From UMGS1696 sp964623635 (GTDB lineage: Bacteria; Bacillota; Clostridia; Oscillospirales; CAG-272): a stretch of 29,836 nt of DNA. The translations under genes and the position numbers were made by a program. Below are positions 7,647-15,316 of this stretch, piece by piece (within the stretch, counting starts at the first letter, position 1; each line of letters starts with the position of its first letter). Location of the stretch: the NCBI GenBank assembly GCA_964623635.1, contig CAZUUA010000022.1, positions 1 through 29,836 of the forward strand. Reading direction: 5' to 3'. Under the pieces are notes generated by a model. It ran no database searches and had not been told where the DNA came from. It was given only the letters and a program-made list of their open reading frames with translations.

Positions 7647-8615
7647 TCACGCCCAGGACATGGTGCCCGGCTTGGGATCGTGCATGATCACGGTCTTCAG
7701 GCATTCCACAGCCTTGGACAGACCTTCGTCGATGGACATCAAGCTGTCTTCGTGTTCGATGGACAGCACTCTGTCGTAGCCCACCAGGCGCAGGTTGTCC
7801 ATGATATCCTTCCAGTAGGAAGCGTCATGACCATACCCAACGGCACGGAACACCCATGCACGGTTGATCTCGTCGCTGTAGTGCTTGGTATCCAGAACGC
7901 CGATGCGTGCGGTGTTGATGGCGTCGATCTTGGTATCCTTGGCGTGTACGTGGTAGATGGCGTCGCCCAGCATACGGATAGCAGCAGCCGGTTCCATACC
8001 CTGCCAGATCAGGTGAGACGGGTCGAAGTTGGCACCGATCACAGGACCAACGGCAGCACGCAGCTTCAGCAGGGTCTCGGTGTTGTAGCAGCAGAAGCCG
8101 GGGTGCAGCTCCAGGGCAACGTGCTTGACACCGTGTGCTTCGGCAAAGGCACCGGCTTCCTTCCAGTAGGGGATCAACACTTCATTCCACTGATAGTCCA
8201 GAATGGCAAGGAAATCTTCCGGCCAGGGGCAGGTGACCCAGTTCGGGTACTTGGCACCGGGTGCGTCACCGGGACAACCGGAGAAGGTGATCACGGTGTC
8301 TACGCCGACCTTTTCAGCCAGCAGGCAGGCATTGCGGAAGTCCTTGTCATAGGCAGCAGCGATGGCCGGATCCGGGTGAACCGGGTTGCCATGGCAGGAC
8401 AGAGCAGCCAGCTCGATATCGTACTTCTTAAAGGTGTCCATCCATTCCTGGAGCTTCTTGTCGTCGTTCAGCAGCACTTCGGGATCGCAGTGTGCCTTGC
8501 CCGGATATCCGCCGCAGCCGATCTCCACAGCCTCTACGCCCATGCCCTTCAGAATGGCCAGCGCTTCGTCCAGGGGCTTGGAACCGTACAGGTTCGCCAG
8601 TACGCAAAGTTTCAT
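7647..8615 (-). CDS. Sugar phosphate isomerase/epimerase (xylose isomerase-like TIM barrel)
   Basis: Predicted 322-residue cytoplasmic (beta/alpha)8-barrel enzyme of the AP-endonuclease-2/xylose-isomerase-like superfamily, which interconverts or epimerises sugars or inositols through a divalent metal. Likely metal ligands are the Glu in LELHPG, the Asp and His in FDPSHL, the His in YHVHAKDT and the Glu near the C-terminus in LSIEHED. Length is typical, and no signal peptide is present. Start ATG 8615 has AGAGAGGA 8 nt upstream. It lies 182 nt downstream of two Gfo/Idh/MocA oxidoreductases. In this pairing the dehydrogenases often oxidise a sugar and the barrel enzyme isomerises or epimerises the product, as in inositol-type pathways. 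The substrate is not identifiable here. Confidence 0.85.
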   Translation of the reverse strand: MKLCVLANLYGSKPLDEALAILKGMGVEAVEIGCGGYPGKAHCDPEVLLNDDKKLQEWMDTFKKYDIELAALSCHGNPVHPDPAIAAAYDKDFRNACLLAEKVGVDTVITFSGCPGDAPGAKYPNWVTCPWPEDFLAILDYQWNEVLIPYWKEAGAFAEAHGVKHVALELHPGFCCYNTETLLKLRAAVGPVIGANFDPSHLIWQGMEPAAAIRMLGDAIYHVHAKDTKIDAINTARIGVLDTKHYSDEINRAWVFRAVGYGHDASYWKDIMDNLRLVGYDRVLSIEHEDSLMSIDEGLSKAVECLKTVIMHDPKPGTMSWA

Positions 8616-8797
8616 AGGTTCGTTCCTCTCTTTTCCGAAAAATCAAACCTGCGGGAAAAAGCAGACTGCTCTGCTCCTTCCCACAGTGATATCCCAAGTA
8701 AACACTGTTCATCGTTGAAAACCCGCCAAAGAAGCCACAAACCATAGCTTTTTGGCTCGTTTTCTCGATTTCATCAGCGTTAACTTGACTATATTCA

Positions 8798-9883
8798 TTA
8801 CTTGTTGAAGCGATAGATGTCGCCGGTCTTGGCAGAGGTGTAGATACCTTCCAGGATCTGGGTCACGCAGAAGGCCTGTTCAGGCAGCACGCAGGGGTTC
8901 TTGTCTTCGATGACAGCATGGATCCACTGACGAGCTTCTCTGGTAGCCGGATCGTCACCGGCAGCACCGTCGTAGAATGCTACGCCACCGGCGCTCAGGT
9001 CGGGCTTCATGACATACTGTCTGCCGTTGCGCACGCCGTTGATGCGAACGCCGTCCCACAGGTCACCACCGGCCTTGGTACCGCAAACGGAGGTTACAGC
9101 TTCCTTTACGTCTAGGGTGTTCAGAGCCCAAGATGCTTCCAGATTGATGGTAGCGCCGTTTTCCATAACGACCATACCGAATGCGCAGTCTTCTACGGTG
9201 AACTTGGCAGGATCCCAGTCGCCCCAAGCGTTACCGGTCTGGGTGTCGTTGTTCAGCTTGTGGTAGGTGGTGCCCAGGCAGTAAGCAGGCTTGTAGTTGT
9301 TCATGGTCCACAGGGTCAGGTCCAGTGCATGGGTACCGATGTCGATCAGGGGACCGCCACCCTGTTCGTATTCGTTCAGGAACACGCCCCAGGTGGGAAC
9401 GGCACGACGACGGATAGCGGTTGCCTTGGCGTAGTAAATGTCACCAAAGGTACCGGCATCGGCTTCGGCCTTCAGGTACAGAGAGTCGTTTCTCTGACGG
9501 TTCTGGTAACCGATGGTCAGCTTCTTGCCGTTTCTCTTGGCAGCGTCCAGCATCTTCTGGGCTTCCACAGAGTTGATGGCCATGGGCTTTTCACACATAA
9601 CGTGCTTGCCGGCATCCAGTGCGTCTACAGTGATGAAGCTGTGCGCTCTATTGGGAGTCAGCACGTGTACCACGTCGATGGTCTTGTCTTCCAACAGCTT
9701 CTTGTAGTCCTCGTACACCTTAGCACCGGGAACGCCGAACTGCTTAGCAGCCTTTTCTGCTCTTTCCACAACGATGTCACAGAAAGCAACCATTTCTGCT
9801 TCCGGCACTCTGGACAGTGCGGGCATATGCTTACCATTGGCGATACCGCCGCAGCCGATGATACCAATTCTTACCTTTTCCAT
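8798..9883 (-). CDS. Gfo/Idh/MocA-family oxidoreductase, copy B
   Basis: NAD(P)-dependent sugar or inositol dehydrogenase-like protein, 361 residues. The N-terminal Rossmann fold has GIIGCGGIANGKHMPAL; the cofactor/substrate border carries the family signature EKP in MCEKPMAIN; the C-terminal alpha/beta domain holds GGGPLIDIGTHALDL, where Asp and His are the usual catalytic residues. Start ATG 9883 is preceded by GGAGG at good spacing. It is a close paralog of the gene at 9970-11070, with differences concentrated near both termini and a central tract identical even at the DNA level. Glycosidase activity of the GH109 type, also built on this fold, is an alternative. It is probably co-transcribed with the upstream copy and the isomerase. 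Confidence 0.88.
   Translation of the reverse strand: MEKVRIGIIGCGGIANGKHMPALSRVPEAEMVAFCDIVVERAEKAAKQFGVPGAKVYEDYKKLLEDKTIDVVHVLTPNRAHSFITVDALDAGKHVMCEKPMAINSVEAQKMLDAAKRNGKKLTIGYQNRQRNDSLYLKAEADAGTFGDIYYAKATAIRRRAVPTWGVFLNEYEQGGGPLIDIGTHALDLTLWTMNNYKPAYCLGTTYHKLNNDTQTGNAWGDWDPAKFTVEDCAFGMVVMENGATINLEASWALNTLDVKEAVTSVCGTKAGGDLWDGVRINGVRNGRQYVMKPDLSAGGVAFYDGAAGDDPATREARQWIHAVIEDKNPCVLPEQAFCVTQILEGIYTSAKTGDIYRFNK
9002..9238. repeat. 237-bp tract identical to 10174-10410
   Basis: Read base by base, this stretch matches 10174-10410 without a single difference, at an offset of 1172 bp. It covers the codons for the C-terminal domain core of the oxidoreductase, from about TGNAWGDWD to RQYVMKP. Flanking parts of the genes differ at many sites, including synonymous ones. 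Confidence 0.95.
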
Positions 9884-9969
9884 TGTATATATCCTCCATT
9901 TCAGCCCAGGAGTTCCTGCGCTGTGATCGATTTGCTTGTTTTCAATTCCTTACTTTAACAAGTTATTGC

Positions 9970-11070
9970 TTACTTGTCGAAACGATAGATGTCGCCGGTC
10001 TTGGCAGAGGTGTAGATACCTTCCAGGATCCGGGTGACACAGAAGGCCTGTTCGGGACGCACGCAGGGAGTCTTGTCGTTGATGATGGCATTGATCCACT
10101 GTCTGGCTTCCTTCACTTCCATGCTTTCGTTGGCGTCACCGTCAAAGAATGCCACGCCGCCTGCGCTCAGGTTGGGCTTCATGACATACTGTCTGCCGTT
10201 GCGCACGCCGTTGATGCGAACGCCGTCCCACAGGTCACCACCGGCCTTGGTACCGCAAACGGAGGTTACAGCTTCCTTTACGTCTAGGGTGTTCAGAGCC
10301 CAAGATGCTTCCAGATTGATGGTAGCGCCGTTTTCCATAACGACCATACCGAATGCGCAGTCTTCTACGGTGAACTTGGCAGGATCCCAGTCGCCCCAAG
10401 CGTTACCGGTGTCCTTATCGTTGTTCAGCTTGTGGTAGGTGGTGCCCAGGCAGTAGGCAGGCTTATAGTTGTCCATGATCCACAGGGTCAGGTCCAGTGC
10501 ATGGGTACCGATGTCGATCAGAGGACCGCCACCCTGTTCGTATTCGTTCAGGAACACGCCCCAGGTCGGCACACCACGACGACGGATAGCGGTAGCCTTG
10601 GCATAGTAGATGTCACCAAAGGTACCGGCTTCTGCTTCGGCCTTCAGGTACTGAGAATCGCTTCTCTGCCGGGTCTGGTAGCCGATGGTCAGCTTCTTAC
10701 CGCTTCTCTTGGCAGCATCCAGCATCTTCTGGGCTTCCACAGAGTTGATGGCCATGGGCTTTTCACACATAACGTGCTTGCCGGCATCCAGGGCATCCAC
10801 GGTGATGAAGCTATGGGCCCGGTTGGGGGTCAGCACGTGCACCACGTCGATGGTCTTGTCTTCCAGCAGCTTTTTATAATCCTCGTACACCTTGGCGTCC
10901 GGGGTACCGTATTTCTTCGCAGCAGCTTCGGCTCTTTCCACGATGATGTCGCAGAAGGCCACCATTTCTACCTGTGCGATCTTGGACAGTGCGGGCATAT
11001 GCTTACCGTTGGCAATACCGCCGCAGCCGATGATACCAACACGTACTTTATCATTTGCACCAATAGACAT
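9970..11070 (-). CDS. Gfo/Idh/MocA-family oxidoreductase, copy A
   Basis: First gene of the cluster, 366 residues, same family and motifs as copy B: Rossmann glycine motif GIIGCGGIA (12-20), E103-K104-P105, and D186-x-G-x-H190 in the C-terminal domain. The extra length is a five-residue N-terminal extension (starts MSIGANDKVRV). ATG 11070 has GAGGTG upstream. The spacing of 86 nt to copy B, with no terminator, suggests one transcript starting at the promoter 11171-11199. Unlike copy B, residues near positions 310-345 differ, including the acidic segment after AFFDGD. Both copies keep all presumed catalytic residues, so neither looks inactive. Two subunits of a hetero-oligomer, or two enzymes with related substrates, are both possible. 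Confidence 0.88.
   Translation of the reverse strand: MSIGANDKVRVGIIGCGGIANGKHMPALSKIAQVEMVAFCDIIVERAEAAAKKYGTPDAKVYEDYKKLLEDKTIDVVHVLTPNRAHSFITVDALDAGKHVMCEKPMAINSVEAQKMLDAAKRSGKKLTIGYQTRQRSDSQYLKAEAEAGTFGDIYYAKATAIRRRGVPTWGVFLNEYEQGGGPLIDIGTHALDLTLWIMDNYKPAYCLGTTYHKLNNDKDTGNAWGDWDPAKFTVEDCAFGMVVMENGATINLEASWALNTLDVKEAVTSVCGTKAGGDLWDGVRINGVRNGRQYVMKPNLSAGGVAFFDGDANESMEVKEARQWINAIINDKTPCVRPEQAFCVTRILEGIYTSAKTGDIYRFDK
10174..10410. repeat. 237-bp tract identical to 9002-9238
   Basis: Partner of the identical tract in the neighbouring paralog. The first mismatch on the left is at 10173 (t) versus 9001 (c); on the right the copies part after TTACCGGT. Confidence 0.95.
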
Positions 11071-11170
11071 AATTTACACCTCACAGTGATTTCATGCGGA
11101 GCACTTGTACGCATTCCCAAAGAGCATAGCTTACCCTTCCGGCGGTCACACGACTCCACGATGTACTTAT

Positions 11171-11199
11171 ATCATAAATGATTTCCGGACAGATTGCAA
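11171..11199 (-). promoter_or_regulatory. SigA-type promoter for the oxidoreductase/isomerase cluster
   Basis: Minus strand: TTGCAA (11199-11194), 17-bp spacer, TATGAT (11176-11171). The expected mRNA leader before ATG 11070 is about 95 nt. Confidence 0.78.
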
Positions 11200-11352
11200 G
11201 AGGATGCTGTGAATTTTTGTCCATTTTTCCATCTTTGTAGACTCGCACAATTACAGTTGTCGTTTTTTGTGCATTATGCCATATCATTTGGGATATACTT
11301 TTGTGATCACACCGCTGTGTTTCCCCTGTTGCTCTCCTGTACAATGCCGCAT
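11200..11352. other. Intergenic remainder between the Rnf terminator and the oxidoreductase promoter
   Basis: The gap between the genes ending at 11400 and starting at 11070 is 329 nt. Besides the terminator (11353-11394), the promoter (11171-11199) and the ~95-nt leader, this AT-richer piece shows no ORF of note, no repeat and no recognisable riboswitch. An upstream operator for the sugar cluster would be expected here but none was identified. Confidence 0.5.
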
Positions 11353-11394
11353 AAAAAAGCAGGTACCCTTCCCTGCTATGGGAAAGACACCTGC
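11353..11394 (-). terminator. Rho-independent terminator of the rnf operon
   Basis: Minus strand: 15-nt arms GCAGGTGTCTTTCCC and GGGAAGGGTACCTGC pair with a small internal mismatch around a 6-nt loop, followed by six T (11358-11353). It lies just after the rnfB stop at 11400. Confidence 0.88.
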
Positions 11395-11399
11395 CTATA

Positions 11400-12254
11400 T
11401 TATTCTTCGATCAGTGCTTCCTCCGGGATCCGGGTGATGACCAGACCCAGCTTGCCTTGGGTCTCGCCGGACCAGATGATCTTCCGGGGACATTTGTCTA
11501 CGCATTTGTCGCAGCCGGTGCACTTGCTGTAATCGATGGATGCCACACGGTCGGCGATGGTGATGGCACTCTCCGGGCAGTTCCGGGCACACAGACCACA
11601 GCCGATGCAGCCCACGTCACAATATTTGCGCACCTTTTTGCCGCTATCCTCTGCCTTACAGCCCACCCAGTGTCGGGCATCAAAGGGGATGAGCTGGATG
11701 ATGCCACGGGGACAGGCATGGGTACATACGCCGCAGCCGATGCACTTGGTATAGTCCACGGCCGCAACGCCCATTTCCACATGGATGGCACCTGCCGGGC
11801 AGACCGCCACGCAGGTACCCAGACCGATACAGCCGTTCTGACAGATCTTGTCGCTGCCGCCAATCTTGGATGCTGCCACGCAGTCCGGCACACCCTCGTA
11901 GATGTATTTCTTTTTGGCAAATTCCGAAGTACCGGAGCACATGACCTGGGCACGCATCTTCACCATACTGCCCACCTCAACACCCAGTATCTCACCGATC
12001 TTGGTCGCCGCATCCATACCGCCTACGGTACAGCCGGTGGGGGACGCCTCTCCGTCGGATACAGCTTGGGCAAAGGCCGCACAACCCGCAAAGCCACAGC
12101 CGCCGCAGTTGGCACCCGGCAGGCAGGTCAGGATCTCCTCGGCTCTTTCGTCCTTTTTCACCGCAAAGATCCGGGACGCAAAGGCCAGCAGTCCGCCCAT
12201 GGCAGCACCCAGCACCATAAAGATCAGCACCGGGAAAAGAATGGTCTTTATCAT
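11400..12254 (-). CDS. rnfB: Rnf complex subunit B, ferredoxin-type electron-input protein
   Basis: RnfB takes electrons from reduced ferredoxin on the cytoplasmic side and passes them into the membrane part of the Rnf complex. The 284-residue protein has an N-terminal membrane anchor (about 3-25), the RnfB-specific Fe-S site CxxxxCxxCxxxGC (CLPGANCGGCGFAGC), and then several CxxCxxCxxxCP ferredoxin motifs: CIGLGTCVAVCP, CIGCGVCTHACP, CIGCGLCARNCP and CTGCDKCVDKCP. Start ATG 12254 has AAGGTGAG upstream and is 17 nt after the rnfA stop. It is the last gene of rnfCDGEAB, followed by a strong terminator. Length and cluster number are normal for clostridial RnfB. Confidence 0.95.
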   Translation of the reverse strand: MIKTILFPVLIFMVLGAAMGGLLAFASRIFAVKKDERAEEILTCLPGANCGGCGFAGCAAFAQAVSDGEASPTGCTVGGMDAATKIGEILGVEVGSMVKMRAQVMCSGTSEFAKKKYIYEGVPDCVAASKIGGSDKICQNGCIGLGTCVAVCPAGAIHVEMGVAAVDYTKCIGCGVCTHACPRGIIQLIPFDARHWVGCKAEDSGKKVRKYCDVGCIGCGLCARNCPESAITIADRVASIDYSKCTGCDKCVDKCPRKIIWSGETQGKLGLVITRIPEEALIEE

Positions 12255-12271
12255 ATGTCACTCACCTTCCT

Positions 12272-12856
12272 TTACCGTGTGAAGCTCATGCCGGCAAAAC
12301 CGGAGAAGGCCATGGCTGCCAGCGATGCGGCGATCAGCAGAATAGGATAACCTTGGAAAGACTTGGGTGGGTCAGCCAGTGCCAGTCGTTCCCGGACCCC
12401 GGCAAACACCACAATGGCCATGGTAAAGCCCAGTGCTGCCGAACAGCCGAACACCACGCTCTCCACAAAGTTGTAGCCTTCTTGGATGTTCACCAGCGCC
12501 GAACCCAGTACCGCACAGTTGGTGGTGATCAAGGGCAGGTAGATGCCCAGCGCACTGTACAAGGACGGCATATTCTTTCGCAGAAACATTTCAATAAACT
12601 GCACCAGCGAAGCGATGACTAGGATAAAGGCGATGGTCTTCAGGTATTCCAGCTGTAGCGGCTCTAAGATCAGGTAGTACACCGCCCAGGTGGCTGCAGA
12701 GGAAATGGTCATGACAAAGGTCACAGCCATACCCATGCCTAATGCGGTAGAAGGTTTGTCCGACACGCCCAGGAAGGGACAGATGCCGTAGAATTTGGAG
12801 AAAATAAAGTTTTCCGTCAGAATGGCGGCGAACATGATCATAAAGATCTCACTCAT
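12272..12856 (-). CDS. rnfA: Rnf complex subunit A, integral membrane protein
   Basis: RnfA is a polytopic membrane core subunit of the ion-pumping ferredoxin:NAD+ oxidoreductase and is homologous to RnfE and to NqrD/E. The 194-residue protein has about six hydrophobic segments and the conserved Cys regions of the family: ILTENFIFSKFYGICPFLG near the N-terminus and LITTNCAVLG in the middle, where paired cysteines bind a membrane-embedded Fe-S cluster shared with RnfE. Start ATG 12856 has AAGGAG upstream and overlaps the rnfE stop by 8 nt, giving translational coupling. Length is normal. Confidence 0.95.
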   Translation of the reverse strand: MSEIFMIMFAAILTENFIFSKFYGICPFLGVSDKPSTALGMGMAVTFVMTISSAATWAVYYLILEPLQLEYLKTIAFILVIASLVQFIEMFLRKNMPSLYSALGIYLPLITTNCAVLGSALVNIQEGYNFVESVVFGCSAALGFTMAIVVFAGVRERLALADPPKSFQGYPILLIAASLAAMAFSGFAGMSFTR

Positions 12857-13679
12857 GCTTTTCTCCTTTCTCAAGCGTTTGCGCTTCTTCCTCTTCGTTT
12901 TCTTCTTCGGTCAGCTCATCCAGTGCCACCGGGATCTCGCCGGTATCCGCATCAGCCATCCGTTTGTGTACACGGCCTGTCTCCGGATCCTTGACGAGCG
13001 TCTTGTGGTATCCGGCTTCCAGTGCGTCCATTTCCAGATCCCGGATCCGTTTCCGTTCTATGGAGGTGGCGGTCAGCTTCTGCACCAGTGCGATCAGGAA
13101 GCCCAGGGTCAGGAACGCGCCGGAGGGCAGCAGGAAAATGGTGATGGGCGTGAACCATGCGCCAAAGATGGCAATCCCGCCGGTGCCGTCTGCGGAAGCA
13201 AACAGCATACCGGAGCCCAACAGCTCTCGTACAGCGGCGATGCAGGTCAGGGCACAGGTGAAGCCAAGGCCAGTGGCAAATCCATCCACCACAGAGGGCA
13301 GCGGCGGATTCTTGGAGGCAAAGGCTTCGGCACGGGCTAAGATGATGCAGTTGACAACGATCAAAGGAATGAACAGTCCCAGTGCCGCATCGATGGAGGG
13401 CAGGAACGCTTTGATGACCAGCTCCACGGCCGTTACGAAGCCGGAGATGATCACGATGTAGGAGGCGATACGGATCTGGGCCGGGATCAACTTCCGCACC
13501 AGGGAGATAAACAGGTTGGAGCACATGAGCACCACCATGACCGCCACGCCCATGCCCAGTGCATTGGTCACGGAGGTGGTGGTCGCCAGGGTCGGACACA
13601 TACCCAAAAGCTGTACGAATGTGGGATTGTTGGTCAAAGCCCCTTCCTTGAAAATGGACAAATACTTATTCTCTTTCAT
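12849..13679 (-). CDS. rnfE: Rnf complex subunit E, integral membrane protein
   Basis: RnfE pairs with RnfA in the membrane core. The 276-residue protein carries the expected family blocks NNPTFVQLLGMCP near the N-terminus and LIVVNCIILARAEAFAS in the middle, with six or so membrane segments to about residue 205. After the last segment it has a ~65-residue charged C-terminal tail ending in an Glu-rich stretch (TEEENEEEE), longer than most RnfE proteins; it should face the cytoplasm. Start ATG 13679 is preferred over ATG 13685 because AAAGGGG is correctly spaced for it. It begins 17 nt after the rnfG stop and its end overlaps rnfA. Confidence 0.93.
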   Translation of the reverse strand: MKENKYLSIFKEGALTNNPTFVQLLGMCPTLATTTSVTNALGMGVAVMVVLMCSNLFISLVRKLIPAQIRIASYIVIISGFVTAVELVIKAFLPSIDAALGLFIPLIVVNCIILARAEAFASKNPPLPSVVDGFATGLGFTCALTCIAAVRELLGSGMLFASADGTGGIAIFGAWFTPITIFLLPSGAFLTLGFLIALVQKLTATSIERKRIRDLEMDALEAGYHKTLVKDPETGRVHKRMADADTGEIPVALDELTEEENEEEEAQTLEKGEKHE

Positions 13680-13696
13680 ACACATTTGCCCCTTTC

Positions 13697-15316
13697 TCAA
13701 TGTCGGATCGGGAGCTTACCCCCACTCTTGGTCTCTTTTTCGGTTTCAGTCTCGGTTTCCGGTTCCGGTTCCGTTTCCGGTTCGGTTTCAGGTTCCGTTT
13801 CCGGTTCGGTCTCAGGTTCCGTTTCCGGTTCGGTCTCAGGTTCCGTTTCCGGTTCTGTCTCAGGTTCGGTCTCAGGTTCGGTCTCAGGTTCCGTTTCCGG
13901 TTCTGTTTCAGGCTCGGTCTCAGGTTCCGTTTCAGGTTCGGTCTCACGCTCGGTCTCAGGTTGTGTCTCTACAGGCGGCTGGGTCTCAGGCTGGGTCTCC
14001 ACAGGCGGCTGGGTCTCAGGCGGATTCGTTTCGGGAGCAGGCGTTTCCGGAACTGTCACCTGTACAGGCGGAATGGTCTCCGGCGCCTTGGTTTCGGGAG
14101 CTTTCGTTTCGGGAGCTTTCGTCTCCGGTGGCGTAGTTTCGGTTTCTGTCTCCGTCTCGGTTTCTACAGTTTCCGTTTCGACCGGCTTTGTTTCCACCGG
14201 TTCTGTCTCCGTCTCGATCGGTTCGGTCTCCGGTACGATGGGTGTCGTTTCCACAGGCTCTGTTTCCACAGGCTTCATACCGTCCAGCGCAACGTCCAGC
14301 GCCAGTGCCATGTTCACACCATCGGTGACGCCACGGGAACTGTAGGTGGCACCGGTGATGCCGTCTACGTTTTCACCCACGGTCAGTGTACCGGTCTTGC
14401 CGATGAACTGACCAAGGAACGATTCGCTCTTGGTCTTGGTGCCAATGCCGGAGGTCTCACTCATGTCCACGATCTGCACACCGACCACCTGTCCGGCCGC
14501 ATCCACGCCTACCATCATGGAAATATCATCCACGTATCCCATAGGCACCACAGCGGCACAATAGCCCAACACCGTGTCGTCCCGGTACACCAGCCAAACG
14601 TTGTCGCTGTCGGCATAGGGTACGACCTCCGTGCCTTCTGTGAAAATCCGCAGAATAGCCTCGGACTGCTTCTTTTCGGCATTGGCTGTGATCACATCCT
14701 TGGTCACCGCATTGACCGCCGACAGCAGCAGCGCCACGATCCCACAGATCACCATCAGCGTCACCACGATCCGTACCGGTCCTGCGGTCTTGGTGGGATC
14801 TGCATCCGGCTCGTTTTGTTCGTCGGTATTGGCTTCGGTGTCTGCATCGTCTGCATTGGGCACAGGCACGTCTGTCTCTGCCGTTTCCGCTGTCACGTTC
14901 TCCGTGACAAATTCCACTTCCTCGGTGGGCTTTGCGTGCTTCTTTTTGCCACGCTTCTGCTTCTTTGCCGGTGCTTCTTCCGGTGCCAATTCTTCCACCG
15001 ATGCAAACTGGCTCATGTCGATCTCTGCCTCGGTCGGTATGGGGTTCTCATCGGGTTCGGTCTCCCCCAGATCCAGCGCAGCCAGCATATCCGACGATGT
15101 GTCCGCCGACAGATCCTGCTGTGTGTCCAAGGTTTCCACAGGTTCTGCCGGGTTTTCCACAGGATCTGTTTCTGTCCTGGGCATGGATTCGTCCGAGCGC
15201 ATCAGGGCATCCAGATCGGGAAGCGCATTCTCCGGCGCCTTGTCCGCAGGCATCTCCACCGTCTCCGGCTTTGGCACAGCAGAAGTCGGCTTTTTCTTAT
15301 TTTTATTTTTTCCCAT
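13697..15316 (-). CDS. rnfG: Rnf complex subunit G, FMN-binding, with large N- and C-terminal extensions
   Basis: RnfG carries a covalently bound FMN and relays electrons within Rnf. Here the protein is 539 residues, against about 200 in typical RnfG. Residues 1-180 are a low-complexity, strongly acidic region with a basic patch (KKQKRGKKKHAK, 118-129), predicted cytoplasmic. One membrane helix follows (about 181-203), then the normal FMN domain (about 205-345) with the flavinylation motif T-G-A-T (321-324), whose last Thr should bear FMN. From about 348 to 530 is a Pro-Glu-Thr tail, ending in about 15 consecutive ETEP units encoded by a 12-bp DNA repeat (13767-13946). By topology this tail is outside the cell. 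Start ATG 15316 has GGAGG 8 nt upstream and overlaps the rnfD stop. The RnfG identity is secure; the extensions have no known role. Confidence 0.92.
   Translation of the reverse strand: MGKNKNKKKPTSAVPKPETVEMPADKAPENALPDLDALMRSDESMPRTETDPVENPAEPVETLDTQQDLSADTSSDMLAALDLGETEPDENPIPTEAEIDMSQFASVEELAPEEAPAKKQKRGKKKHAKPTEEVEFVTENVTAETAETDVPVPNADDADTEANTDEQNEPDADPTKTAGPVRIVVTLMVICGIVALLLSAVNAVTKDVITANAEKKQSEAILRIFTEGTEVVPYADSDNVWLVYRDDTVLGYCAAVVPMGYVDDISMMVGVDAAGQVVGVQIVDMSETSGIGTKTKSESFLGQFIGKTGTLTVGENVDGITGATYSSRGVTDGVNMALALDVALDGMKPVETEPVETTPIVPETEPIETETEPVETKPVETETVETETETETETTPPETKAPETKAPETKAPETIPPVQVTVPETPAPETNPPETQPPVETQPETQPPVETQPETERETEPETEPETEPETEPETEPETEPETEPETEPETEPETEPETEPETEPETEPETEPETEPEPETETETEKETKSGGKLPIRH
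13767..13970 (-). repeat. 12-bp tandem repeat array (17 units) in the 3' part of rnfG
   Basis: Units alternate mainly between GGTTCCGTTTCC and GGTTCGGTCTCA on the plus strand. Fifteen units from 13767 to 13946 each encode ETEP on the minus strand; the next encodes ETER and the last is degenerate. Units are directly abutting with no spacers, and the third-position variants alternate, suggesting expansion by slippage of a 24-bp pair as well as single units. Confidence 0.92.

Noticed and set aside
8428..8745. Minus-strand open frame of about 105 codons starting upstream of the isomerase
   Set aside because: It overlaps the isomerase start in another frame, has no convincing ribosome binding site, and its sequence looks like frame-shifted coding.
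8616..8797. Separate promoter or terminator in the 182-nt gap before the isomerase gene
   Set aside because: Only a weak AGCCA/TGGCT pairing and no acceptable pair of -35 and -10 hexamers at 16-18 bp spacing was found.
8798..11070. Tandem oxidoreductase copies as an assembly duplication
   Set aside because: The copies differ in both termini, in start context and in many synonymous sites, and the intergenic sequences are different, so two real genes exist.
13767..13970. Possible CRISPR array
   Set aside because: Units are 12 bp and directly abut, with no unique spacers, and lie within a coding sequence; no cas genes are present.
13686..14345. Plus-strand open frame across the rnfG repeat giving a Ser-Val-Ser-Gly repeat protein, and another giving a Phe/Arg-rich one
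   Set aside because: They are mirror readings of the 12-bp repeat; the minus-strand frame continues a genuine RnfG with ribosome binding site, membrane helix and FMN motif.
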